Assembly (NCBI GenBank): GCA_050789255.1
Contig: JBOZRQ010000014.1
Coordinates: 1-64,000 of the forward strand
Origin: JBOZRQ01 sp050789255
GTDB lineage: Bacteria > Bacillota > Sulfobacillia > Symbiobacteriales > Symbiobacteriaceae
Direction of reading: 5' to 3'
Length of the DNA: 64,000 nucleotides
Position numbers and translations under genes: made by a program. Under the pieces are notes generated by a model. It did no database searches and was not told the origin of the DNA. It saw only the letters and a list, made by a program, of their open reading frames with translations. This document shows positions 57,166 through 64,000 of the stretch, piece after piece; the stretch's first letter is position 1, and the number at the start of each line of letters is the position of its first letter.

Positions 57166-58242
57166 TTAATACTCCTTTGCCTGCTCCTCGCCCCGGAGCA
57201 CCCGCAGCGCCCCTTCGGCCAGGGCCTGCATCTCGTCCTCGCCCGGGTAGACCGCCACGGGGGCGATCCAGTCGGTGCGCTCGGCGATCCAGCCGGTCAG
57301 CAGCTTCGAGTGCGCCAGGCCGCCGGTCAGCACGACCCGGTCGACCTCGCCCCGCAGGGCGACCGCCGCCCGGCCAACCTCCTTGGCGACCTGGTAGGCC
57401 ATCGCCCGGTAGATCATCTCGGCGTGGGCGTTGCCCTGGTCGATCATCCGCTCGACCTCGCGGGCGTCGTTGGTAGCCAGGTGGGCGACCAGGCCCCCCT
57501 GCCCGACCACCTTTTTGGCCACCTCGGGCATGGTGTAGCGCCAGGAGAAGGCCATGTGCACCAGCCCGATGGTCGGCAGCGTGCCGGCCCGCTCCGGGGA
57601 CATGGGTCCCTCACCGTCGAGGCCATTGTTTACGTCGATGACGCGGCCCTTGCGGTGGGCCCCCACCGTGACGCCGCCGCCCAGGTGGACCACCACGAGG
57701 TTGACGTCGGTGTAGGGGCGCCCCAGGTCCCGGGAGGCCCGGCGGGCCACGGCCTTCTGGTTCAAGGCGTGGAAGATCGACCGGCGGGGCATGCCGGGCA
57801 TCCCCGAGATCTTGGCGACCGGCTCCATCTCATCGACCACGACCGGGTCGACGATAAAGGCGGGGACGCCACCGGCCCCGGCGGCGATCTCATGGGCCAG
57901 GGCGGCCCCGAGGTTCGAGGCATGCTCGCCGTTCTGGCCGGCCCGTACATCCTCCAGCATGCGCTGGTTGACCCGGTAGGTGCCGCCGGGGATCGGCCGC
58001 AACAGGCCGCCCCGCCCGACCACCCCCGACAGCGATGCGGGCTTTACCCCCACTGACTCCATCCACTTCAGTATGATCTCCATGCGGAAGTGGTATTGGT
58101 CATAGAGGCGGGCAAACCGGCCGATCTCCTCCGAGCTGTGGCGCAGGGTCTCCACATGAAGGGCGTTCTCGCCCTCAAAGATGGCAATCTTGGTCGATGT
58201 CGAGCCGGGGTTGATAATCAGTAGCCTGTGCGTGTCGGCCAC
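57166..58242 (-). CDS. buk: Butyrate kinase, copy 1
   Basis: 358 residues. RLLIINPGSTSTKIAIFEGE is the ASKHA phosphate-1 motif. VVGRGGLLRPIPGGTYRVN and NLVVVHLGGGVTVGAHRKGRVIDVNNGLDGEGPMSPERAGTLP are typical. VVLTGGLAHSKLL is near the end. It converts butyryl- or isobutyryl-phosphate and ADP to acid and ATP. GTG start with AAAGGAG. It is separated from leucine dehydrogenase 1 by a terminator hairpin, so it may have its own promoter, which I could not find. Confidence 0.96.
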   Translation of the reverse strand: MADTHRLLIINPGSTSTKIAIFEGENALHVETLRHSSEEIGRFARLYDQYHFRMEIILKWMESVGVKPASLSGVVGRGGLLRPIPGGTYRVNQRMLEDVRAGQNGEHASNLGAALAHEIAAGAGGVPAFIVDPVVVDEMEPVAKISGMPGMPRRSIFHALNQKAVARRASRDLGRPYTDVNLVVVHLGGGVTVGAHRKGRVIDVNNGLDGEGPMSPERAGTLPTIGLVHMAFSWRYTMPEVAKKVVGQGGLVAHLATNDAREVERMIDQGNAHAEMIYRAMAYQVAKEVGRAAVALRGEVDRVVLTGGLAHSKLLTGWIAERTDWIAPVAVYPGEDEMQALAEGALRVLRGEEQAKEY

Positions 58243-58363
58243 GGCTCATTACTCCTTTTGTTGACGGGGTCGTTCTAGGCCAGACATAGCTTACCACAGA
58301 ATCCCAACAGTGAACCATACAGCCCGAACCATCCGTAGATATTAAAGGAAGAAACTCGAATAG

Positions 58364-58396
58364 GGCCACCCCAGATGGTTCGGGGTGGCCCCGTTT
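58364..58396 (-). terminator. Hairpin terminator after leucine dehydrogenase 1
   Basis: GGGCCACCCC (58364-58373) pairs perfectly with GGGGTGGCCC (58383-58392). The T-tail on the minus strand is short (ATTCG), so partial readthrough to buk is likely. Confidence 0.6.
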
Positions 58397-58407
58397 CACC
58401 GCCGTTT

Positions 58408-59475
58408 TTATTCGGCCACGTACATCCGCTTGAGCTGATGGATCTTGTTGATTCGCTCCTCGCTCATAATGTCCGCTGCCCTCGCCGTGGAGATGTTCTG
58501 CTCCTCGGCGATCTTGAAGACCCGCATGAGCTTATCGAAGATGGTGGAGACCCGGGCGTAGGCGCGATCCCGGTTGTAGCCGCTGGGGTTGAACTCCTCG
58601 GCCACGTTCATGACGCCGCCGCCGTTGATGACGAAGTCGGGGGTGTACAGGATCCCCTTCTCCTTGAGCACGTCGCCGTGGCGCGGCTCCTTGAGCTGGT
58701 TGTTGGCGGCGCCGGCGATCACCTTGCACCGGAACTGCGGGATCGTTTCGTCGTTGACGGTGGCGCCGAGGGCGCACGGGGCGTAAATATCGCACTGAAC
58801 CCCGTAGATCTCGTTCGGGCCCACAGCGGTGGCGCCGAACTCCTTGACCACACGGGCGACGTTCTCTTCGTTTATGTCGGTCACAATCAGCTTGGCGCCC
58901 TCGTCGTGCAGGTGCTCGCACAGGTGGTAGCCCACCTTGCCGAGGCCCTGGACCGCCACGACCTTGCCCTTGAGGCTCTCGGTGCCAAAGGCGACCTTGG
59001 CAGCGGCCTTCATGCCCCGGTAGACGCCGAAGGCGGTGACGGGCGAGGGATCGCCGGAGACGTCCGCACGGCCGACGCAGTGCTCGGTCTCCATCAGTAC
59101 GTAGTTCATATCTTCAACGCTGGTGTTTACGTCTTCCGCGGTGATGTAGCGGCCGCCCAGGGATTGTACAAACTTGCCAAAGGCCCGGAAGTACTCCTCG
59201 CTCTTGTCCGTCTTGGCGTTGCCCCAGAGCACGGCCTTGCCGCCGCCAATGTTCAGGCCCATGGCGGAGTTCTTGTAGGACATGCCGCGGGAGAGCCGCA
59301 GTACGTCGGTGATGGCGTCTTCTTCGCTCGCGTAGTTCCACATGCGGCTGCCGCCCAGGGCGGGGCCGAGGGTGGTATTGTGAATGCCAATAATCGCCTT
59401 CAGACCGGAGGCCTTGTCATAGCAGAAGACCAGCTGTTCATGCCCATACTTTTCCATTTGCTCAAAAATACCCAT
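58408..59475 (-). CDS. Leucine dehydrogenase, copy 1
   Basis: 355 residues. GMSYKNSAMGLNIGGGKAVL has the Lys68 and Lys80 expected of leucine/valine dehydrogenases. VQGLGKVGYHLCEHLHDEGAKLIVTD is the Rossmann motif. PHY-type NPSGYNRDRAYARV appears near the C-terminus. It deaminates branched-chain amino acids to 2-oxo acids. ATG at 59475 follows AGGAGG. It is paralogous to the copy at 61562-62632 and paired with a butyrate kinase. Confidence 0.95.
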   Translation of the reverse strand: MGIFEQMEKYGHEQLVFCYDKASGLKAIIGIHNTTLGPALGGSRMWNYASEEDAITDVLRLSRGMSYKNSAMGLNIGGGKAVLWGNAKTDKSEEYFRAFGKFVQSLGGRYITAEDVNTSVEDMNYVLMETEHCVGRADVSGDPSPVTAFGVYRGMKAAAKVAFGTESLKGKVVAVQGLGKVGYHLCEHLHDEGAKLIVTDINEENVARVVKEFGATAVGPNEIYGVQCDIYAPCALGATVNDETIPQFRCKVIAGAANNQLKEPRHGDVLKEKGILYTPDFVINGGGVMNVAEEFNPSGYNRDRAYARVSTIFDKLMRVFKIAEEQNISTARAADIMSEERINKIHQLKRMYVAE

Positions 59476-59562
59476 GTGAGACGCCCTCCTGATTGGAATC
59501 TACGTTCTGCTGCGTGTGGATGGCGGGAACATCCACGGACTTCCTATGTGTCCCGTCCCCGG

Positions 59563-59588
59563 GGCAGGGTGCGCTGCCTGCCCCAGGG
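59563..59588 (-). promoter_or_regulatory. Hairpin between ptb and leucine dehydrogenase 1
   Basis: GGGGCAGG and CCTGCCCC form a stable hairpin with a GC-rich loop. There is no T-run; it may be an mRNA processing or stabilising structure. Confidence 0.35.
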
Positions 59589-59607
59589 GCGGTGCCAGAG
59601 AGCAACG

Positions 59608-60444
59608 TTATTCGGCGGAGAGTACCGCCAGCGCGATCGACATCAGCTTGGCGTCCGGGGAGTCGGCCCGGGAGAGCAGCACCACGGGGCACTTGGCGCC
59701 CATGATGATGCCGGCCGGACGCGCCTTGGCAAAGTAGACCAGACCCTTATACAGCATATTGCCCGCCTCGATATCGGGCACCAGCAGGATGTCCGCATCG
59801 CCGATGACGGGGCCGGTGACGCCCTTGGTGTGGCCCGACTCGGGCGAGACGGCCAGGTCGAGGGCCAGCGGGCCCTGCACGTAGCAGTTGCCCAGCTCGC
59901 CGCGCTCGGCCATCTCCTGGAGCTGGCGGGCGTCCAGGGTGGCGGGCATGTCGGGGTTGAGGGTCTCCACGGCGGCCAGGGCGGCGACCTTGGGCTTCTC
60001 GACGCCCAGGGCCTGGGCCATGATCACCTGGTTGCGGATGATGTCCGCCTTGCGGGCGGCATCCGGGGCGACGTTCAGGGCGACGTCGGTGATGAAGACC
60101 AGCTTGTGCCAGCCCGGCACCTCAAAGACGCAGGCGTGGGAGAGCGCCCGCCCGGTGCGGAGCCCTTCCTCTTTATTGAGGACAGCCTTCATGATGGTAG
60201 CGGTCTGAAGCAGCCCCTTCATCAGCAGCTGGGCCTCGCCGCGGCGCACCGCCGCAACGGCCTCGCGGGCAGCTTCGACCGGATCATCCTTCTGAATGCG
60301 CAGCCCCTTTATGAGGCCAAGCTGTTCGGCCTCATGCACGGCCTCCTCAATATGAGGATCCCCGGCCTGAGCGATCGCCAGGACCGGCATACGCTTGGCC
60401 GATTTGGCCTGGGCTGCTTTAAGCAGTTCGTCGAACGATTTCAT
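59608..60444 (-). CDS. ptb: Phosphate butyryltransferase
   Basis: 278 residues. KRMPVLAIAQAGDPHIEEAVHEAEQLGL is the Pta/Ptb N-terminus. LSHACVFEVPGWHKLVFITDVALNVAPD, KVAALAAVETLNPDMPATLDA and GPVIGDADILLVPDIEAGNMLYKGLVYFA are conserved. It turns (iso)butyryl-CoA and phosphate into the acyl phosphate used by butyrate kinase. ATG overlaps the upstream buk stop. Confidence 0.97.
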   Translation of the reverse strand: MKSFDELLKAAQAKSAKRMPVLAIAQAGDPHIEEAVHEAEQLGLIKGLRIQKDDPVEAAREAVAAVRRGEAQLLMKGLLQTATIMKAVLNKEEGLRTGRALSHACVFEVPGWHKLVFITDVALNVAPDAARKADIIRNQVIMAQALGVEKPKVAALAAVETLNPDMPATLDARQLQEMAERGELGNCYVQGPLALDLAVSPESGHTKGVTGPVIGDADILLVPDIEAGNMLYKGLVYFAKARPAGIIMGAKCPVVLLSRADSPDAKLMSIALAVLSAE

Positions 60445-61508
60445 GTGTACTGAAGAGCCTCCTCTTCGCCTCTGAGCACGCGGAGCGCACCAGCCGCCAG
60501 GGCGATCATTTCGTCGCCGCCGGGGTAGACCAGGATCGGGCCAACCCAGGAGGTTCGCTCCCGGACCCAGCTCACCAGGAGGGTGGAATGAGCCAGCGGG
60601 CCCGTCAGGACCACGGCGTCGACTTCACCCTTTAGTATAGCGGCCATGGCACCGATTTCCTTGCCCACTTGGTACGCCATTGCTTCGTAGACCAAGTGTG
60701 CCACAGGATCGCCCTGCTCGATTCGGCGCTCTACCTCGCGGCTATCCTTTGTCCCTAGGTGGGCCATTAACCCACCCTGGCTGGTCAGGCGCCGGATTAG
60801 CTCACGCTCAGTGAACTTTCCGGAGAAGCAAAGCCTGACCAGGTCGCCCACGGGGAGCATGCCGGCCCGCTCGGGGGAGAACGGCCCGCCCTCGTTGGCG
60901 TTGTTGGTATCCACAATGCGCCCGCCCCGGTGGGCTGCCACCGAGATTCCCATGCCCAGGTGGGCCACCACCAGCCGGCTCTCCTCATAGCGCTTGCCGA
61001 GCTCTGCGGCTGCTCGCCGGCCCATCCAGCGCATGTTCAGGGCGTGGCTGAGCGGGCGCCGCTCCAGCTCGGGGAGCCCGGAGATTCGGGCGATGGCGTC
61101 TAGTTCGTCGGTGCTAACCGAGTCGACGATATAGGCGGGTATGGAGGAGGCCCGGGCCATGCCGTAGGCCAGGATTCCGCCGAGGTTGGAGGCATGCTCG
61201 CCCTGGACACCGCGCCGGAGATCCTCCAGCATCGAGGCGTTCACCAGGTAGGTCCCGCCTGGGATTGGCCTCAGCAGTCCGCCCCGGCCGACCACGGCGG
61301 AGAGCGAGGACTGCGGGACCCCGTGCCGGCTGAGGAACTCGGCCACACGGTCCTTGCGCAGCAGGTACTGGTCCCAGATTCGATCGAAGGCCTGGAGCTC
61401 CTCCGGGGAATGGGCGAGGCTCTCCTCCACCATCAGGCTCTCCCCATCGAAGAGAGCCACATGGGTGGCCGTGGCTGCAGGGTTGATGACCAGAATCCGT
61501 TCTGCCAA
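60441..61508 (-). CDS. buk: Butyrate kinase, copy 2
   Basis: 355 residues from the TTG at 61508 (AGGTGG upstream), which aligns the start with copy 1. RILVINPAATATHVALFDGE is the phosphate-1 motif, with the Ser/Thr pattern differing from copy 1. VVGRGGLLRPIPGGTYLVN, RLVVAHLGMGISVAAHRGGRIVDTNNANEGGPFSPERAG and VVLTGPLAHSTLLVSW follow. It overlaps ptb by four bases and lies 53 bp after leucine dehydrogenase 2. Confidence 0.94.
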   Translation of the reverse strand: MAERILVINPAATATHVALFDGESLMVEESLAHSPEELQAFDRIWDQYLLRKDRVAEFLSRHGVPQSSLSAVVGRGGLLRPIPGGTYLVNASMLEDLRRGVQGEHASNLGGILAYGMARASSIPAYIVDSVSTDELDAIARISGLPELERRPLSHALNMRWMGRRAAAELGKRYEESRLVVAHLGMGISVAAHRGGRIVDTNNANEGGPFSPERAGMLPVGDLVRLCFSGKFTERELIRRLTSQGGLMAHLGTKDSREVERRIEQGDPVAHLVYEAMAYQVGKEIGAMAAILKGEVDAVVLTGPLAHSTLLVSWVRERTSWVGPILVYPGGDEMIALAAGALRVLRGEEEALQYT

Positions 61509-61561
61509 AGAGTCCACCTGCCTTACACCGAAACGACACGGATCTGTACGGTCCGGGCATA

Positions 61562-62632
61562 TCATTCCGGGATGTAGATACGTCCTAATTGCGCGATCTT
61601 TTCAATGCGACGTTCCGCCAGCCGGTCCGCCGCCAGGTAGGTCGGAATCTGCTCCTCCTTGCTGATGGCGAAGATCTGCAGCAGCATGTCGTAGATCTGA
61701 GCGGTCTTGCGGAAGGCCCGGTCCCGGTTGTAGCCCTTGAGCTCATCGGCCACCTGGATAAGGCCGCCGGCGTTGATGACGTAGTCCGGGGCGTACAGGA
61801 TACCTCGGCGGAAGAGCTCGTCGCCGTGCCTGGGCTCCTTCAGCTGGTTGTTGGCGGCGCCCGCGATCACCTTGCAGGTGAGCCGGGGGAGCGTCTCATC
61901 GCTGATGATGCCGCCGAGGGCGTTCGGGGAGAAGATGTCGGACGGCACGTCGTAGATTCGGTCGGGGGCGACGGTCTCGACCTTGAAGGCCTTGGCCGCC
62001 CGCTCGACGTTCTCCGGGACAACGTCGGTCACCGTAAGGACGGCGCCCTCATCGGCCAGGTGTTCGACCAGGTGATAGCCCACCTTGCCCAGACCCTGCA
62101 CGGCGATGCGCTTGCCCTTGAGGCTGCTGTCGCCCCAGGTGTGCTGTGCGGCGGCCTTGATGCCACGCCAGACGCCGAAGGCGGTAATGATCGACGAATC
62201 GCCGCTGCCGCCGTGCTCCTCGGGCAGCGCCACCAGGTAGGGGCTCTCCATTTTGGAGTAGACGAAGTCGGACTTGTCGGTGCCGACATCGGTGCCGGTG
62301 ATAAAACGGCCGCCCAGGGTTTGCACAAAGCGGCCGAACGCCCGGAAGAACTCCTCGGACTTATCTTGCTTCGGGTTGCCCCAAATTACCGACTTTCCGC
62401 CGCCGTGGTTCTGCCCACTGGCTGCAGACTTGTAGGTCATGCCCTTGGACAGGCGCAAGGCATCGTCGAGCGCCTCTTCCTCGGTGGCATATGGCCACAT
62501 GCGGCAGCCGCCGAGTGCGGGACCCAGGGTCGTATCGTGGATGGCAATAATCGCTTTCAACCCGGTCGCCTTGTCATAGCAGAAGACGACCTGCTCGTGC
62601 CCGTCCTTTTGCATCCGCTCAAACACGCCCAT
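61562..62632 (-). CDS. Leucine/valine dehydrogenase, copy 2
   Basis: 356 residues. Same pattern as copy 1: Lys68 in MTYKSAASG and Lys80 in HGGGKSVI, and VQGLGKVGYHLVEHLADEG. Substitutions such as QNH before the GGGK suggest a different substrate preference. It is the first gene of the operon reading ldh - buk - ptb - ldh, and has a sigma-54 promoter. A hairpin lies between its ribosome site and ATG. Confidence 0.95.
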   Translation of the reverse strand: MGVFERMQKDGHEQVVFCYDKATGLKAIIAIHDTTLGPALGGCRMWPYATEEEALDDALRLSKGMTYKSAASGQNHGGGKSVIWGNPKQDKSEEFFRAFGRFVQTLGGRFITGTDVGTDKSDFVYSKMESPYLVALPEEHGGSGDSSIITAFGVWRGIKAAAQHTWGDSSLKGKRIAVQGLGKVGYHLVEHLADEGAVLTVTDVVPENVERAAKAFKVETVAPDRIYDVPSDIFSPNALGGIISDETLPRLTCKVIAGAANNQLKEPRHGDELFRRGILYAPDYVINAGGLIQVADELKGYNRDRAFRKTAQIYDMLLQIFAISKEEQIPTYLAADRLAERRIEKIAQLGRIYIPE

Positions 62633-62638
62633 GTGTCT

Positions 62639-62655
62639 GTCCGGTCAGACCGGAC
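62639..62655 (-). promoter_or_regulatory. Hairpin between ribosome site and start codon of ldh copy 2
   Basis: GTCCGGTC-A-GACCGGAC is a perfect 8-bp inverted repeat with a one-base centre. The purine-rich ribosome site lies directly upstream of it on the minus strand and the ATG six bases downstream. Folding would bring the two to a normal distance. Confidence 0.5.
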
Positions 62656-62711
62656 TTCCCCCCTTCTCCACCCTAGCCGGTTCACCAGGAAACGAATCTG
62701 CCAATCCTAGT

Positions 62712-62727
62712 TGCAACTTCCATGCCA
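62712..62727 (-). promoter_or_regulatory. Sigma-54 promoter of the branched-chain acid operon
   Basis: On the minus strand TGGCAT-GGAAG-TTGCA matches the -24/-12 consensus TGGCAC-N5-TTGCA with one mismatch (positions 62727-62712). Start is expected near 62700, so the leader is about 70 nt. In Bacillus the bkd operon is also sigma-L (sigma-54) dependent. Confidence 0.78.
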
Positions 62728-62764
62728 GCGCCATCTGGCGGTTCCCCGCCACTTCCTCGGCAAC

Positions 62765-62810
62765 CGATTGCAATGGCGAGCAGGTTTTTGCCTGCAAATC
62801 ATTGCAATCG
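62765..62810. promoter_or_regulatory. Upstream activating dyad (candidate BkdR-type enhancer site)
   Basis: CGATTGCAAT (62765-62774) and ATTGCAATCG (62801-62810) are perfect inverse copies, with a second nested GCAGG/CCTGC pair (62780-62784, 62791-62795). It sits 50 to 90 bases upstream of the -24 element, where a sigma-54 activator could bind. It also lies close to the HD-GYP gene start. Confidence 0.6.
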
Positions 62811-62840
62811 CGCTCGGCAGCCCTGTAAGGAGGTTCTCAG

Positions 62841-64000
62841 ATGCGCCCCTCTGCCAGCCCGTTCCGTCGGTTCTCCCTGCTGCTCGCCGTCTTCCTGTTG
62901 ACGGGTTCCGTCCTCATTGGCATCACCGCAGCCTGGCGCGTCGAGGTGCTACTGCTGCGGGAGACGGTCGAGGACACTTACGATGCGGTGAACCGGCATT
63001 TGAAGATGTTCGAGGCCAGCGAGTTCCTCGAGGCCGCGGAGGCGACCGGCACGCATGCCGGTCACGGGCAGGGCGAAGGCGAATATGAGATGAAGGTTGA
63101 TATGGTCCGGGCGCACTTCGATTTGTACGAAATTCGCTACGCCGCATTTTACGACGCCCATGGCACGGCCCATTTCAGCTACGTGCCGGGCGAGGTGGGT
63201 CAGGTGCTGCCGGGTTCGGACAAGCAGGCCTTTGACCAGGCGATGAAGGGCGAGAACTGGGTGGACACCGACTCCACCTTCGAGGGGCACCGCAGTTTCC
63301 GGGTTGCCCTTCCGGTGGCCGAGTCCCCCGGTGCAGCCCCGGTGGGTGTGGTGATTCTGGTGCGCGACATCAACCGTCTGGCCATGGCCATCCGGGGGAT
63401 TCAGCTGACCGTGGGTGTGGTGGTCCTGGGCGTCGTGCTGGCCCTCTACCTCTCGCTGCGGCGGGTCTTCCTGTCGGCCACCGTGCAGATTCGGACCAAG
63501 GGCGTGGAACTGGAGCGGGCGCTCAGGCTGGTAGAGTCTACCTACGACGCCACCCTCAAGGCGCTGACAGCCGCCCTGGACACCCGGGACTCCGAGACCG
63601 AGGGCCACTCCCAGCGGGTGACGGCCTATACCATCCGCCTGGCCCAGGAGATGGGGCTGACCGGGCAGAACCTGGTCAACATCACCCGCGGGGCGCTGTT
63701 GCACGACGTCGGCAAGATTGGCATCCCCGACTCGGTGCTGCGCAAGCCCGGGCCGCTCACCCCCGAGGAATGGGCGCTGATGCGGCGCCACCCGACCCTG
63801 GGCTACGAGATGCTCCGGGAGATCGACTTCCTGCGGCCCGCCCTGCCCGTGGTGCTGCATCACCAGGAAAAGTACGACGGGACCGGGTACCCCTCCGGCC
63901 TGAAGGGGGACTCGATCCCGCTCGGTGCGAGAATCTTTGCCGTTTGCGACACCCTCGATGCGATCTGCTCCGACCGGCCCTATCGGCCCGCCCGCTCCTT
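62841..64000 (+). CDS. HD-GYP domain membrane protein, 3' end cut off
   Basis: The reading frame stays open from the ATG at 62841 (AAGGAGG seven bases upstream) to the window edge, giving about 386 residues. A first membrane span (about 10-32), an extracytoplasmic sensor region (about 33-185) and a second span (about 186-212) precede an HD-GYP domain. HDVGKIGIP is at 288-296 and HHQEKYDGTGYP at about 340-351. HD-GYP enzymes degrade cyclic di-GMP. It is divergent from the branched-chain acid operon and shares the intergenic regulatory DNA. Confidence 0.93.
   Translation, partial: MRPSASPFRRFSLLLAVFLLTGSVLIGITAAWRVEVLLLRETVEDTYDAVNRHLKMFEASEFLEAAEATGTHAGHGQGEGEYEMKVDMVRAHFDLYEIRYAAFYDAHGTAHFSYVPGEVGQVLPGSDKQAFDQAMKGENWVDTDSTFEGHRSFRVALPVAESPGAAPVGVVILVRDINRLAMAIRGIQLTVGVVVLGVVLALYLSLRRVFLSATVQIRTKGVELERALRLVESTYDATLKALTAALDTRDSETEGHSQRVTAYTIRLAQEMGLTGQNLVNITRGALLHDVGKIGIPDSVLRKPGPLTPEEWALMRRHPTLGYEMLREIDFLRPALPVVLHHQEKYDGTGYPSGLKGDSIPLGARIFAVCDTLDAICSDRPYRPARS

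Noticed and set aside
59476..59607. Second sigma-54 promoter before leucine dehydrogenase 1
   Set aside because: TGGCAC is present, but the TTGC element is missing at the right distance.
58375..60453. A 692-codon plus-strand open frame
   Set aside because: It is antisense to leucine dehydrogenase 1 and ptb. GC-rich third-position bias commonly creates such shadows. It lacks a ribosome site and known motifs.
1..64000. tRNA, rRNA, CRISPR arrays, prophage and complete insertion sequences
   Set aside because: No cloverleaf-like CCA ends, rRNA blocks, regularly spaced repeats or transposase frames were seen by eye. A tRNAscan or CRISPR search would be needed to exclude short cases.

Overview
The window is a gene-dense, GC-rich stretch of a spore-forming Firmicute chromosome. 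Endospore genes are found throughout: spoVS, an alpha/beta SASP, spmAB, ytfIJ, a YaaH-type hydrolase, spoVAE, the dacF-spoIIAA-spoIIAB-sigF block and spoIIM. They are combined with strong GC bias, AGGAGG-type ribosome sites and many GTG/TTG starts. Codon use, gene content and gene order best fit Symbiobacterium or a close relative. That identification is recognition from memory, not a database result. No rRNA, tRNA, CRISPR array, prophage or complete insertion sequence was seen. Mobile or repeated DNA is limited to the 3' end of a group II intron at the left edge and two copies of a palindromic dispersed repeat.

Layout. 1-6.4 kb: intron end, RRM protein, LysR regulator, a MoxR/DUF58/DUF4129 operon and two small unknown proteins. 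6.4-11.3 kb: an unassigned hairpin-rich intergenic block, then a peptidase operon (M19 dipeptidase, leucyl aminopeptidase, PHP phosphoesterase, AstE-like hydrolase). 11.4-18.5 kb: degV, the RNase Y - YmdB - SpoVS neighbourhood with a long structured leader before rny, DedA and a SASP. 18.5-29 kb: GNAT, MsmX-like ATPase, pseudouridine synthase, RidA, spmAB, a c-di-AMP receptor, MFS, a degenerate polysaccharide deacetylase and a spore-type glycoside hydrolase. 29-33 kb: a non-homologous end-joining operon (Ku, ligase, stress-like protein, LigD polymerase). 33-42 kb: ytfIJ, a HAD-scpB-scpA-M50-CCA operon, a TPR-like protein, mug and a cysteine-cluster protein. 42-57 kb: lysA, spoVAE, sigF, spoIIAB, spoIIAA, dacF, an ABC exporter, deoB, xerD, ald, spoIIM, endonuclease Q and nudF. 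This order closely follows the Bacillus subtilis region running from yqxK/nudF through spoIIM, xerD, drm and dacF-spoIIA to spoVA-lysA. 57-62.6 kb: two leucine dehydrogenase/butyrate kinase pairs around one phosphate butyryltransferase. 62.8 kb to the right edge: an HD-GYP membrane protein that runs off the window.

Genes acting together. Spo0A/sigH-type control appears to feed spoIIA. The branched-chain acid genes have a textbook -24/-12 (sigma-54) promoter and an upstream perfect dyad, which implies an off-window BkdR-like activator. The Ku/LigD operon supplies break repair, probably for spores. The ScpAB, XerD and M50/CCA genes are chromosome and tRNA housekeeping.

Points deserving follow-up: the rny leader RNA, the structured 6.44-6.64 kb block, the paired palindromic repeats, the sigma-54 circuit, the split NHEJ operon with a lysine-free Ku tail, and the intron end that supplies the stop codon of the RRM gene.
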